From contig SHZJ01000033.1 of NCBI GenBank assembly GCA_009692365.1, forward strand, positions 1-40,269: a stretch of 40,269 bases of DNA, written 5' to 3'. Below, piece by piece: positions 1 through 9,115 of the stretch (position 1 is the stretch's first letter; every line of letters starts with the position of its first letter). The notes under the pieces are model-generated. The model worked only from the letters and a program-made list of their open reading frames with translations, was not told the DNA's origin and did not search any database. Source of the stretch: Gammaproteobacteria bacterium (GTDB lineage Bacteria; Pseudomonadota; Gammaproteobacteria; Ga0077536). The translations under genes and the position numbers were made by a program.

Positions 1-198
<198 letters not shown>

Positions 199-202
<4 letters not shown>

Positions 203-1593
203 GCGGGCACCAAGGCGCTGTTCAGCGCGCTGAGATCCGGGGCGCTATCCAAACTCAGCACCGCCGTGGCCAGCGCGGCCACCCGCCCGGCCGGGAGCGC
301 GCGGCCTGCGTTGTCCTCAAATTTCGCGACGACCTCGGCCTGACTCATGGGATTCTCGGCGTGACCCCGGTTGAGGTCTTGGCGAATCTCTACCCGGCGC
401 CCGTCGCGGAGGTGGATGAGGATGGCGCCGCTGTAGCTGTGCGGGTAGCGGGAGGCGGCATCCACCTGCCAGACCACTTTGTCCACCAGGGCCAAGGTCG
501 CCGGGTCGCGTAACGCGCTGGGGTCGAGTTCGGCCAGGGTAAAACGGCCATGGCACAGGGTGGCCGCCAGCGCGTAGTACAGGCTGAATTGCGCGTCGTA
601 GAGGTTGCGCGGACGCCGTTTGGAGGGGGCGGGCTCGCACACGATGGGCGCTTCGTCCGGGTGGATCAGCGCCTCGATGCGCACGATGTTGTCTGGCGTG
701 CAGTCTGCGCGCGCATGGGCAAGCAGCGCGCAGTCGATGAACGCGTGGACAAAATGGCAGGCGGGATACGGCTTGAAGGCGTTATCGAACACCGCCCAAG
801 TGGTGCCAAGACCGGTCTGCAGCGCCGCTAAATCGTAGGTTTGCGCAGCATCCAGCAGCAGGCTAAACAGGCCAAAACGACCATCGAACGGCTGTGAAGG
901 GCCCTCGAAGCCCGCGCGACCCAGGGTCGCGGCGGTCAACCCCGAGACCGCCGCCCAGCCCGGATGCAGGCGCTTGGTCCACGCCCCATCGTGCAGAAAT
1001 TCCAGATTGCCGCTCGCCATGCTCAGCGTGATGCCCAGCGCATCGGTGATGCCGCTGGCCGAGGCGCCCAGTAGATGACCGGCCGCTGCGGCACAGCCAA
1101 AAGCACCGATGATGCCGGTGGGATGCCAGCCGCGCTTTTGCAGGGTGCCGTGCGCCACGGTGCCCAGTCGGGCATCGATTTCCAGCGCCACCAGATAGGC
1201 GGTGAGCACAGCCAGGCCGCTCGCGCCGCGCCGCGCGCCCAGCCCCACGACCAAAGGCACGGCGCTCGCCGAGCAATGCACCACGCTGGCGGCGTGGGTG
1301 TCGTCGTAATCCAGGCCGTGGATCAGCACGCCGTTGAGCAGCATGGCGTCGCGCAGCGCATAACGCTGGGTCATGCCGATGACGACGCTCGTGCCCGGCT
1401 CCGCTAAATCTGTCAGCGCGCGCGCAGTCACCCGGGCAAAATCGTAGGTGGAGGCGGCCAGCCCAATGCCCAGCGCATCCATCAGGTGCAGCTTGGCGCG
1501 CGCCACGGCGGCGGCCGGAACGTCGGCGGGGGTAAGCCCGGCGGCGAAAGCGGCGAGTGCATAGGAGGGTGAGGACGACGGCGTATGGGGCAT
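199..1593 (-). CDS. MmgE/PrpD family protein (2-methylcitrate dehydratase-like)
   Basis: A 464-residue protein whose length and sequence fit the MmgE/PrpD family (2-methylcitrate dehydratase, cis-aconitate decarboxylase and relatives). Family landmarks include the LHLMDALGIGLA segment near residues 36-47, the GLDYDDTH motif near 93-100, the KRGWHPTG segment near 150-160 and the KPYPACHFVH segment near 275-284, where charged active-site residues cluster. No prpB/prpC or other methylcitrate-cycle gene is adjacent, so the substrate is open. The family includes enzymes acting on other hydroxy or unsaturated di- and tricarboxylates. Its stop overlaps the start of the secreted Pro-Thr protein. It is divergent from the gene at 1774. 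The start at 1593 gives the family's normal N-terminus. Confidence 0.85.
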
Positions 1594-1773
1594 GCGTTAA
1601 GGACGGTGCGTCAGCGACTCCTGAGGGCTTGGGGCTGCCCGCGCGGACGCTGTATTCTCCACGGGGTTTGGCGATTTGGGGCATTACACGGGGCTGGTTC
1701 GACAGCGTCAAGCGCGCCCTCGCGCAGCCGCTCGCCAACGCGTCCGTTTGACCCCCAAAAACCAGTGGACCCC

Positions 1774-2634
1774 ATGCGACAGCGTCTTCTCATCGGTTTG
1801 ATTTTCTGGCCCACCTTGGCGGGTGCGTGGAGCGTCTTAGACAACTGGGCGGATGTGGTGCTCACGCAGATCCGCGCCCACCAGGCCCCGCCGATCCTCA
1901 CCCGGGTCGCGCCCGATTTGACGATCGAGGACGCCTTCAGTATCCAACGTACCGTCGTGCGCGAACTCACCTTGACGGCGCCGCCGGTGGGCTTTCGGGC
2001 CGACCTCACGACCCCCCTGACCCGCGCACGGCTGCACAGCGACCGGGCGATCACGCTGGCGATCCTAAAAGACCAAAGGCTGGACAACGGGGCCAAGGTG
2101 TTGCGCCCGGCGGCCAGCAAGCTGCGCGTCGCCGCCGCGCTGGGCTTTACGCTGCGCCAGCCGGTGCATCATCAGCTGTCGCGGGCGAGCGACGCGTGGG
2201 CCTATATCCGCGACGTCAGGCCGGTGGCTCTGCTGCTCGACGACAGCGCCGACGGCGGCGGGACGCTGACGGTACAGGATCTGGTGGCGGCCAACGGCGG
2301 GCTGGCGCGCGTGATAGTAGGGGCACCCTTTGCGCGGGCAGACTCGAAAAGCGTCGATGCCATTGTCGTGGAACTGCTGCGGGCCGGGGACGTCGTCGAC
2401 CGGGCTCGGGCGACCAACGTCCTGGGCGGGCAGTACGTGGCGCTGCGCTGGCTGCTCAACGACCTCTTGGTGCGAGGTTGGACCTCGCAGGCCGGCCAAC
2501 TCTTGGTGACCGGTCCGCTCAGCGAGCCGGTACCGGCGCAGACGGGCGCGTGGTTGGTGGATTATCGGGACCACGGGAAGCTGGAATTCACCATCGGCAA
2601 CAGCCCTCGAGGGGTGCCCAATCCGCTCAGATAA
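1774..2634 (+). CDS. Exported FAH-fold protein, degenerate 2-keto-4-pentenoate hydratase homologue
   Basis: A 286-residue protein with a Sec-type signal peptide (MRQRLLIGLIFWPTLAGAWS) ahead of a domain resembling 2-keto-4-pentenoate hydratase (MhpD/TodG, fumarylacetoacetase superfamily). Matching blocks are LTIEDAFSIQ (near 49-58), VGFRADLTTP (72-81) and WLLNDLLVRGW near the C-terminus. By my hand alignment to E. coli MhpD, the metal-binding Glu pair in EAEI is AAAL here (A120, A122). The third Glu of the PALE motif is Leu (L153) and the Lys of GRKVG is Arg (R75). Catalysis by the known mechanism is therefore unlikely. ATG 1774 is chosen because it begins the signal peptide; the open frame runs further upstream. 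It may be a periplasmic binding or structural protein. The fold assignment is good; the function is unknown. Confidence 0.7.
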   Translation: MRQRLLIGLIFWPTLAGAWSVLDNWADVVLTQIRAHQAPPILTRVAPDLTIEDAFSIQRTVVRELTLTAPPVGFRADLTTPLTRARLHSDRAITLAILKDQRLDNGAKVLRPAASKLRVAAALGFTLRQPVHHQLSRASDAWAYIRDVRPVALLLDDSADGGGTLTVQDLVAANGGLARVIVGAPFARADSKSVDAIVVELLRAGDVVDRARATNVLGGQYVALRWLLNDLLVRGWTSQAGQLLVTGPLSEPVPAQTGAWLVDYRDHGKLEFTIGNSPRGVPNPLR

Positions 2635-2656
2635 GGCCGTGCCACGCCTGCTAGCC

Positions 2657-4021
2657 CTACAACACGACCACCCCGAGCCCGCCGCCAAACACGCCATAGC
2701 CCCCAGTCCAACGTACGCAATCGAGCGCGCGCAGACCGCCGCCATTTTGCCAGACGAAGCTCGTGTCAGAGAAGGGCGAGGCCCCCAGGCCCCAGCCCCA
2801 AACCAGCACCAACACGATGCCCAGCAGGTTGCCGTTGAGCGCCTCGAACGACCACAGGCTGGCCAGCACCACGACGCTGGCCACCGGCTGATCGCCAAGG
2901 CCGTCAACGCGGCCATGAGGCGGGCTGCGCGGCCCGCGTCCAGCGCGCTGGGAGCGAGTTGGAGGTGGCTGTGCTTGACGGCCATGGCGAGGCCCGCGCT
3001 CATGACGCCTACCCCCAGACACATCGCGACTTCGCCCGCCATCCCCGGCGGGCGCTGGGTCACGTGCCGGCACAACTCGGCGCAGGCCGTGCGCGGCCGC
3101 CGCAGCGCCCGCAGCACCCGCAGCACCCGCAGCGCCCGCAGCACCCGCAGCGCCCGCAGCGCCCGCAGCGCCCGCAGCACCCGCAGCACCCGCAGCGCCC
3201 GCAGCGCCCGCAGCGCCAGCACCACCAGCAGCGCCAGCACCACGCCCAGCGCAGCCCCTTCAGTAAGGATCAGCACCGGGAGGGCCGGCCAGCGCGGGTG
3301 GCCATCGAGCACCAAACCACTGGGCCGCGCGGTGCCCACAGCGCGCCGGCGCGCAGTGGCTAGTCCCCGAAATTGGCGGTCCCCGGGGTGCGCGATTAAG
3401 ACCGGGCGCAGCAGGTCATCAGGGCGAAGGCGGTCAGAAAGCCAATCCCGGCGACAATCCCAAACTGTGCGTGGGGCACAAAGTCCACAAGCACCGCCAG
3501 CGCGATAAAAAATGGCGACCACATCGAGGCGGCCACCCAGGCCCGGCTAATGAGGCGTGCTTGCAGCGATGTGAGCCGGCCGGCGCGCGCCATGCGCTCG
3601 CCGCTGAGCACGGGCGCGCAGATATTGATCACCGCCCCAAACAGGTGGGTGGCGGCGAGCGTCTGCAGCACGGCCCACGGCCCGCGCGGCAGCGCTCGGC
3701 CATCGGTCTCGGTACGGGTCACGAGTTGCACGAAAGTGACTGCGCCGAGCCAGGCCCGCAGCGGGTGGTTACCTGCGCGTAGTGCCGGCCACCTTGACCC
3801 GTCGCCCTGACTGGCAGCAAAAACAATGCCGGCCAACCCAATGGCGCCCATGCACGCCGCCTGCCCGACTTGGCAGCGCGGGAGTTTTAAGGATGAGCAA
3901 CACCCCCGCCAGTCAGGCGCAACAGCCCGGCAACCAGACCGGGGTGGGCAGCGCGCCAGCACCGCTGACGCAGGAGGATAAGAGCATGACCGCGAGGGTC
4001 GCCCCGGCCACCGGCGTGCGC
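2657..4021 (-). pseudogene. Frameshifted multi-spanning membrane protein (transporter-like) remnant
   Basis: Membrane-like sequence continues through several minus-strand frames that no single frame holds. Beginning just after the ppsR stop, one frame reads VAGATLAVMLLSSCV. A second (about 3870-3396) contains GAIGLAGIVFAA, WSPFFIALAVLVDFV and AGIGFLTAFALM, then stops. Near 3405 a third frame takes over (LLRPVLIAHPGDR, then LPVLILTEGAALGVVLALLVVLAL) and runs into a (Leu-Arg-Ala/Val)n tract encoded by a 9-bp repeat. Near 2900 a fourth frame continues (VASVVVLASLWSFEALNGN, then LLGIVLVLVWGWGLGA) to the TAG at 2659-2657. At least three frameshifts are needed to rebuild one protein, which suggests a decayed gene, unless the assembly is wrong around the repeat. 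I do not recognise the family. The segment lies between two intact genes and shows no insertion-element ends. Confidence 0.6.
3101..3217. repeat. CGCAGCRCC 9-bp tandem repeat, 13 copies
   Basis: Thirteen contiguous copies of CGCAGC(A/G)CC differ only at the R position. On the minus strand they read GGYGCTGCG, which encodes Ala/Val-Leu-Arg triplets in the middle frame of the membrane-protein remnant. The repeat directly abuts a hydrophobic stretch (GVVLALLVVLAL), so it probably grew from a codon run at a membrane-segment boundary. The tract itself keeps frame. Frameshifts occur on both sides of it. Confidence 0.95.
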
Positions 4022-4031
4022 TGGGGCCGCT

Positions 4032-4847
4032 TCAGCGCAGGCCTTTGTCGCGCACGATAGTCGCCGCGATTTCTTCGATGGAGACGGTGGTGGTATCGAG
4101 AAACTGGAGGTTCTCTGCCTTGAACAGCGCCTCGGCTTTGGACACCTCCGCCCGGCACTGGCCGATCGTCGAGTAAATCCCGTGCGGGCGGCGTTCGTGA
4201 CGGATGCGGCTGAGCTGTTCGGGGACGATCGTCAGCCCGTAGAGCTTGTCCCGACAGGCCGTCAGCACCGCTGGCAGGCCGCCTTTTTCGAAGTCATCGT
4301 CGGTAAGCGGGTAGTTAGACGCCTTGAGCGAGTATTGCATGGCCATGTACAGGCAGGTCGGGGTTTTGCCGCAGCGGGAAACGCCTACCAACACGACGTC
4401 GGATAAATTGAGGTCGCGCACGCTGATGCCGTCGTCGTGGGCCAGCGTGAAATTGAGCGCGTGGAGGCGCCGCTCATAGCTGGTGACGTCGCGGATGCCG
4501 TGCATGCGCCCGGCCGTGTGCGAGGATTCTTGCCCCAGCGCGTCTTCTAGGGGTTCGATAAAAGTCCCAAACAAATCGAACACATGCTCGCTGGCCGAGC
4601 CGATGAAATACTGGGTCGAGGGGTCGGTGAGCGTGCTGAAAACCACCGGGGAGACGCCGTCCTCGGCCTTGGCCGTGCGAATGATGTCTGCGGCGTTTTG
4701 GGCGGCGATCTGGTTGGTGACGAAGGGCAGCGTGCGGGTGACAAAGGCCAGATCGGGGAACTGCGTGAGCAGCGTTTGGCCCAGCATCTCTACCGTAATG
4801 CCGGTGCGGTCGGAGACAAAAAATACCCGCCGCGGCTTTTGTTGCAA
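4032..4847 (-). CDS. ppsR: PEP synthase regulatory protein (bifunctional kinase/pyrophosphorylase)
   Basis: A 271-residue DUF299-family protein. It inactivates PEP synthase by ADP-dependent threonine phosphorylation and reactivates it by Pi-dependent pyrophosphorolysis. The N-terminal VFFVSDRTGITVE signature (8-20) and the P-loop GVSRCGKT (155-162) match PpsR at the expected positions, and length is normal. It is divergent from its target ppsA, separated by about 100 bp, the common arrangement. Start: the in-frame codon at 4847 is TTG, with no ATG or GTG before an in-frame TAA. The GGGAG at about 4868 is rather far from this TTG, so initiation may be weak or may use a non-standard codon such as the ATC at 4856. 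An ATG at 4863 lies in the wrong frame. The family call is secure; only the exact start is uncertain. Confidence 0.95.
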   Translation of the reverse strand: MQQKPRRVFFVSDRTGITVEMLGQTLLTQFPDLAFVTRTLPFVTNQIAAQNAADIIRTAKAEDGVSPVVFSTLTDPSTQYFIGSASEHVFDLFGTFIEPLEDALGQESSHTAGRMHGIRDVTSYERRLHALNFTLAHDDGISVRDLNLSDVVLVGVSRCGKTPTCLYMAMQYSLKASNYPLTDDDFEKGGLPAVLTACRDKLYGLTIVPEQLSRIRHERRPHGIYSTIGQCRAEVSKAEALFKAENLQFLDTTTVSIEEIAATIVRDKGLR

Positions 4848-4916
4848 GTCGTTGATAAGCCATTCTCCCTGAGTCGGTTACAATCTACGCCCTCACCCCG
4901 TGGCCACGCGGGACCG

Positions 4917-4948
4917 CCTAAGCGTAAGCCTGCCTAAGAGTAAGCCTG
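4917..4948. repeat. Tandem 16-bp repeat immediately upstream of ppsA
   Basis: CCTAAGCGTAAGCCTG (4917-4932) is followed directly by CCTAAGAGTAAGCCTG (4933-4948), with one mismatch. The second copy ends one base before the ppsA ATG at 4950. The repeat occupies the place where a ribosome binding site would lie, yet contains no purine-rich Shine-Dalgarno sequence. It could be an operator, a translational control element or a recent slippage duplication. Confidence 0.9.
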
Positions 4949-4949
4949 A

Positions 4950-7319
4950 ATGACTGAGTATATAGTTGCCCTTGATTGCACCGGAATAGACGACATCGAC
5001 CGCGTGGGGGGCAAAAACGCTTCCCTGGGCGAAATGATCCGCCACCTCAGCGCCGCGCAGATCCGGGTGCCCGGCGGGTTTGCCACGACCGCTGACGCCT
5101 TCCGCGAGTTCCTCGCCCAAGGTCGTTTGGCCGAGCGCATCGAGCAACGCCTCGTGGGGCTGGATACCACGGACGTCGCCGCGCTCACCGCGGCGGGACG
5201 CGAGATTCGCGGCTGGGTCAGCGACACGCCGCTGCCCGTCCCGCTGGTCGCGGCCCTCACGCAGGCCTACGCCACGCTGGCCGCCACGGCACCGGCCGGG
5301 TTTTCCGTCGCCGTGCGTTCCTCGGCGACCGCCGAGGACCTGCCGCAAGCGTCTTTTGCCGGTCAGCAAGAAACCTATCTCAACGTCACCGGATTGGCGG
5401 AAATTCAGCGCCGCATCAAAGATGTGTTTGCGTCGCTGTTCAACGATCGGGCCATTTCCTACCGCGTCCATCATGGTTTTGAACACGCCAAAGTGGCGCT
5501 GTCGGCCGGCATTCAGCGCATGGTGCGCAGCGACGTCGGGGCCAGCGGTGTGATCTTCACGCTGGATACGGAGTCGGGTTTCCGGGACGTCGTTTTCATC
5601 ACCGCCAGCTACGGTCTGGGCGAACTCGTGGTGCAGGGCGCAGTGAATCCCGATGAGTTCTATGTCTATAAAAAATCCTTGGCCGCAGGACGCCCGGCCA
5701 TCCTGCGACGTAATCTGGGCAGCAAACATCTGCGCATGGGCTACGCCGCCGATCTGTCGAACGGCCACAGCGTAGAGACCTGCGAAGTGCCCGAAGCCGA
5801 GCGCCGCCGCTTCGCCATCAGCGACGCGGACATCGAGGAACTCGCCCGGCTGGCCGTTGCCATTGAAAGCCATTACGGCCGACCGATGGACATCGAATGG
5901 GCGAAAGATGGTCTAGACGGCCTGCTGTACGTGGTTCAGGCGCGCCCGGAAACGGTCCAGAGCCGCAGTGGGCAGGTCATCGAACGCTACCAATTAGCCG
6001 GCCGGGGCGAGGTCATTATCGAAGGTCGCAGCATTGGTCAGCGGATGGGCAGCGGGGTGGCTTGCATCATCAACGAGGTGGCCGACATGGCGAAACTGCG
6101 CCCCGGCGATGTGCTCGTGACGGACATGACCGACCCCGACTGGGAACCCGTCATGAAACGCGCGTCTGCGATTGTTACCAATCGTGGCGGCCGCACCTGC
6201 CACGCGGCGATTATCGCCCGCGAATTAGGGGTCCCGGCGGTGGTGGGCTGCGGCAACGCGACCAGCGCCATCCGCGATGGCCAGCCGGTGACGGTGTCCT
6301 GCGCGGAAGGCGATACTGGCTATATTTACGCGGGCATTATCCCCTTCGAGCGGCGCGAAATTCACTTGGACGCAATGCCCGATCTGCCGGTAAAAATCAT
6401 GATGAACGTGGGCAACCCCGACCGTGCCTTCGCATTTTCCCGACTGCCCCACCGTGGCGTGGGGCTGGCCCGGCTCGAATTCATCATCAACCGGATGATC
6501 GGTATCCACCCGCGCGCGCTGGTGGATCACGCGACCTTGGCGCCCGCTTTGCGGGCAGTCATCGACCCTCTCATTGCGGCCTATCCCAGCCCGCGAGAAT
6601 TCTTTATCACCCGGCTGGTGGAAGGGATCGCCACCATTGCGGCGGCGTTTAATCCGGAACCGGTGATCGTGAGGCTCTCGGATTTTAAATCCAACGAATA
6701 CGCCAACCTCATCGCCGGCAGCGTTTACGAGCCCGCAGAAGAGAACCCCATGCTGGGATTCCGGGGCGCGTCGCGCTATATCGCGGAGAAGTTCCGGCCG
6801 TGTTTCGCCATGGAGTGCGAGGCCTTGAAGCGCGTGCGCGACGAAATGGGTCTCACCAACGTCGAGCTCATGGTGCCCTTTGTGCGCACGCCCGACGAAG
6901 CGCGACAGGTAGTGGAATTACTCGCTAACTGCGGCTTGCGCCGGGGTGAGAACGGCTTGCGCCTGATCATGATGTGCGAACTGCCCTCTAACGCGCTGCT
7001 GGCAGAAGATTTTCTGACCCATTTCGATGGGTTTTCGATTGGCTCCAACGACCTCACCCAACTGACCTTAGGGCTAGACCGTGATTCCGGCTTAGTGGCG
7101 CATTTGTTTGATGAGCGCGATCCGGCGGTCAAAGCGCTCATGGCGCGCGCGATTTCGGCGTGTCGAGCTGCGGGGAAATACATCGGCATTTGTGGTCAGG
7201 GGCCTTCAGACCATGCAGATCTGGCGGCCTGGCTGCTGGAGTGTGGCATTGAGAGCATTTCGCTCAACCCCGATACGGTGGTCGAGACCTGGATCAGCCT
7301 AGCGCAAAGCCGCGCCTAG
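4950..7319 (+). CDS. ppsA: Phosphoenolpyruvate synthase (pyruvate, water dikinase)
   Basis: This 789-residue enzyme converts pyruvate, ATP and water to PEP, AMP and Pi in the cytoplasm for gluconeogenesis. It shows the three expected regions: the N-terminal ATP-binding domain ([10 protein letters not shown] near 21-30, [19 protein letters not shown] near 126-144), the swivelling phosphohistidine domain ([13 protein letters not shown], catalytic His418) and the C-terminal PEP-utilising barrel (GSNDLTQL, then [10 protein letters not shown] with catalytic Cys748). Length and motif positions agree with E. coli PpsA (His421, Cys751). It is divergent from ppsR, its regulator. No clear Shine-Dalgarno precedes the ATG because a tandem repeat sits there. 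Its stop shares the CTAG palindrome with the stop of the converging gene. Confidence 0.97.
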   Translation: MTEYIVALDCTGIDDIDRVGGKNASLGEMIRHLSAAQIRVPGGFATTADAFREFLAQGRLAERIEQRLVGLDTTDVAALTAAGREIRGWVSDTPLPVPLVAALTQAYATLAATAPAGFSVAVRSSATAEDLPQASFAGQQETYLNVTGLAEIQRRIKDVFASLFNDRAISYRVHHGFEHAKVALSAGIQRMVRSDVGASGVIFTLDTESGFRDVVFITASYGLGELVVQGAVNPDEFYVYKKSLAAGRPAILRRNLGSKHLRMGYAADLSNGHSVETCEVPEAERRRFAISDADIEELARLAVAIESHYGRPMDIEWAKDGLDGLLYVVQARPETVQSRSGQVIERYQLAGRGEVIIEGRSIGQRMGSGVACIINEVADMAKLRPGDVLVTDMTDPDWEPVMKRASAIVTNRGGRTCHAAIIARELGVPAVVGCGNATSAIRDGQPVTVSCAEGDTGYIYAGIIPFERREIHLDAMPDLPVKIMMNVGNPDRAFAFSRLPHRGVGLARLEFIINRMIGIHPRALVDHATLAPALRAVIDPLIAAYPSPREFFITRLVEGIATIAAAFNPEPVIVRLSDFKSNEYANLIAGSVYEPAEENPMLGFRGASRYIAEKFRPCFAMECEALKRVRDEMGLTNVELMVPFVRTPDEARQVVELLANCGLRRGENGLRLIMMCELPSNALLAEDFLTHFDGFSIGSNDLTQLTLGLDRDSGLVAHLFDERDPAVKALMARAISACRAAGKYIGICGQGPSDHADLAAWLLECGIESISLNPDTVVETWISLAQSRA

Positions 7320-8071
7320 GCAGCGCCCGTAGGCCTTTCGCCGTGCGCCATCAGGCGCAGCTGTTCGGCGAGCATGCGCTGCTCGCGGGGCGCTAAATCG
7401 GGGTGTTCCAGCCGCGCCTCCACGAGGGCGCGCGGCACTAGCCCACGCTCGATCAGGCGGCGCTTTTCGGCCGGCAGGATGTCATCGCGAAAGAAAATAT
7501 CACCCACCGGGATAATCCGGTTTTCCACGATCAACATGACTTCGCTCAATAACGCGCGAAAGCCACTGGGCGCCTGCTGCAGGCGGGTTTCCGCGAACGG
7601 CGGGTGCGCCAGACCGCTGCCATAAAGGGCGCGGATTTCTTTTTTGTAGCGCTCGATGATCAGCGGATTGACCGTGACCTCGATGATCGACTCGATGGTC
7701 TCTAGCCGGGGTTGCAATAAGTTCTGCAGGATTTGTTCCAGCTCGGGGTTGCCCGCAATATGGGTGTACAAGGCAAGGATATTTTTGATCCCCAGCCGGG
7801 TGTAGACATCGTGCGTGAAATAGCGGTTGCGCAACTGCGTCAACGCGCCGTGGTCCTCAAACCCCAGCAGGTTAACGACGTCTGGCAGTTCGTGGATGCG
7901 GGCATTAAAGCCGACTGCGCAGGTCAGTTGGCCCAGCGACAAATTGAGCACGCGGGCCATCTCGCGGGCGCGCCGGTCTGCCGCGTCGCGGCGGCACTCG
8001 GTGCTGGCCCGATAGATCAATTGCAGCAGATGGTCGGCGGGCGCCCGCAGAAGTTCTTCGAAACCGGCCAT
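7316..8071 (-). CDS. Uncharacterised cytoplasmic protein, downstream of mtdA
   Basis: A 251-residue protein I do not recognise. It has no signal peptide or membrane segment and looks mostly helical, with many charged residues. Notable stretches are [20 protein letters not shown] (29-48), a central [28 protein letters not shown] region and a Glu/Arg-rich C-terminus. There are no obvious catalytic or cofactor motifs, and no Cys cluster. It begins 30 bp after the mtdA stop on the same strand, so the two are probably co-transcribed. That points to a link with C1 metabolism, perhaps as a regulator or accessory protein, but this is inference from position only. The ATG at 8071 has no strong Shine-Dalgarno. 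Its stop overlaps the ppsA stop by two bases. Confidence 0.8.
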   Translation of the reverse strand: MAGFEELLRAPADHLLQLIYRASTECRRDAADRRAREMARVLNLSLGQLTCAVGFNARIHELPDVVNLLGFEDHGALTQLRNRYFTHDVYTRLGIKNILALYTHIAGNPELEQILQNLLQPRLETIESIIEVTVNPLIIERYKKEIRALYGSGLAHPPFAETRLQQAPSGFRALLSEVMLIVENRIIPVGDIFFRDDILPAEKRRLIERGLVPRALVEARLEHPDLAPREQRMLAEQLRLMAHGERPTGAA

Positions 8072-8101
8072 ATGGATGCGTTGTTCGCTGGCTGGCTCGG
8101 C

Positions 8102-8968
8102 TCAGCGACGCCGCACGAGTTCGCTGGCCAAGGCAAAAACCTCGGGGGCATCCAGCACCCGGTCGTTGGCGTCGAATAACTGCGCCACGCAGACGCGCTG
8201 CAGTTCGAGCTTCAGCCCACCAAAACCCAGGCCGCCGTAGCAGCGCTTGCCGTGGCGCAGGGTGCCCTGGTCTTGGAGCTCGATGCCGCCGATCCCCGCC
8301 GGGGGGGTGGTATTGGTATCGATGACGACTGCCAGCGTGGGGTGGTTCGCCCACAGTGCCTGCGGCAGCAGTTCAAGACCGGCGGCGCCGGTGGTCATCA
8401 CGATGTGCGCCTCGGCGAGGCTCGCCGCGGTGGTGGTGGGGTCGCTCGCCACGGCGGGTTGGAGCGCGATGCCGAAGCGCTCGTTCATCGCCCGACACGC
8501 GGCGCTAGCCCGCGCCAGCGAGCGCGAGGTCAGCACCACGCTGGCTCCCGCCAGGGCCAGCATCGTAGCAGCGCGCTGCCCCACCGGCCCCGTCCCCCCC
8601 AGAATCACCGCGCGTTTTCCTGCCAGTGGAACCTCGGCCGCCAACTGCGCGATCGCCGCCGCGGCCGTGGTGTTGCTGCCGTTGCTGTCGAGCATCACCG
8701 AGACTCGAAACTGTCCGAAAAACTGCCCCCGCACGGCCGCCAAGACGGCCTCACCGGCGGCCATATTGCTGCCGGTCACGAACAGGGCGCTGAATTTTTT
8801 GGCAGCCGGTGGGCGCGTAAACACCACGCCCTCGACCAAGCGGCCAACTTCAGCGGGCGTGATCCCCCCTAACGGCGTGACGTGGTCGACCCCGGCGTCG
8901 TAGGCGACCACGACGTCGAAGGTATTGGGAATGGGATCGGTGTCGAGTTGAAACAGCAGCTTTTTCAT
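8102..8968 (-). CDS. mtdA: NAD(P)-dependent methylene-tetrahydromethanopterin/tetrahydrofolate dehydrogenase
   Basis: A 288-residue member of the MtdA/MtdB family, which oxidises methylene- to methenyl-tetrahydrofolate (MtdA) or -tetrahydromethanopterin (MtdA, MtdB). Family hallmarks are KKLLFQLDTDPIPNTFDVVV at the N-terminus, FGQFRVSVMLDSNGSNTTAAA in the middle, the Rossmann glycine motif GGTGPVGQRAA and GAAGLELLPQALW. The start is placed at ATG 8968 because it gives the family N-terminus (MKKLLFQ). The open frame extends further to a TTG but adds unconserved residues. Divergent fchA, 147 bp away, supports the MtdA (tetrahydrofolate) role, but MtdA and MtdB cannot be separated with certainty by eye. 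No H4MPT-pathway genes (fae, mch, fhc) are in the window. Confidence 0.85.
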   Translation of the reverse strand: MKKLLFQLDTDPIPNTFDVVVAYDAGVDHVTPLGGITPAEVGRLVEGVVFTRPPAAKKFSALFVTGSNMAAGEAVLAAVRGQFFGQFRVSVMLDSNGSNTTAAAAIAQLAAEVPLAGKRAVILGGTGPVGQRAATMLALAGASVVLTSRSLARASAACRAMNERFGIALQPAVASDPTTTAASLAEAHIVMTTGAAGLELLPQALWANHPTLAVVIDTNTTPPAGIGGIELQDQGTLRHGKRCYGGLGFGGLKLELQRVCVAQLFDANDRVLDAPEVFALASELVRRR

Positions 8969-9080
8969 GGAGGATGCGTGGGCGTGGCCGAGCGTCAGGG
9001 AAGCCAAACACTAACCGCAGCGCCGATACACCACAAGCCCGTCGCGCCGGGTTGGGTAGGTAGGTCTGCAGCCCGGCTCG

Positions 9081-9086
9081 TATACT
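9081..9086 (+). promoter_or_regulatory. Candidate -10 element for fchA
   Basis: TATACT lies 29 bp upstream of the fchA ATG at 9116. It fits a sigma-70 -10 box, but no convincing -35 is found at 16-18 bp. Treat it as a weak candidate. Confidence 0.35.
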
Positions 9087-9115
9087 GGCCAGCCCCGCCC
9101 CTTGGATGAGTCCAG

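Noticed and set aside
863..1738. Long minus-strand open frame of 291 codons
   Set aside because: It is a shadow of the MmgE/PrpD gene in another frame; its product is Arg/Gly/Ala-rich with no family likeness.
2065..3522. 485-codon minus-strand open frame as one gene
   Set aside because: Only its middle part looks like a membrane protein. The rest is antisense to the exported hydratase homologue, so it is treated as one segment of the pseudogene.
4474..4863. Open frame with an ATG at 4863 before ppsR
   Set aside because: The ATG is out of frame with ppsR and the product is a low-complexity His/Arg shadow.
8247..8903. 218-codon plus-strand open frame
   Set aside because: It is antisense to mtdA, whose family match is strong.
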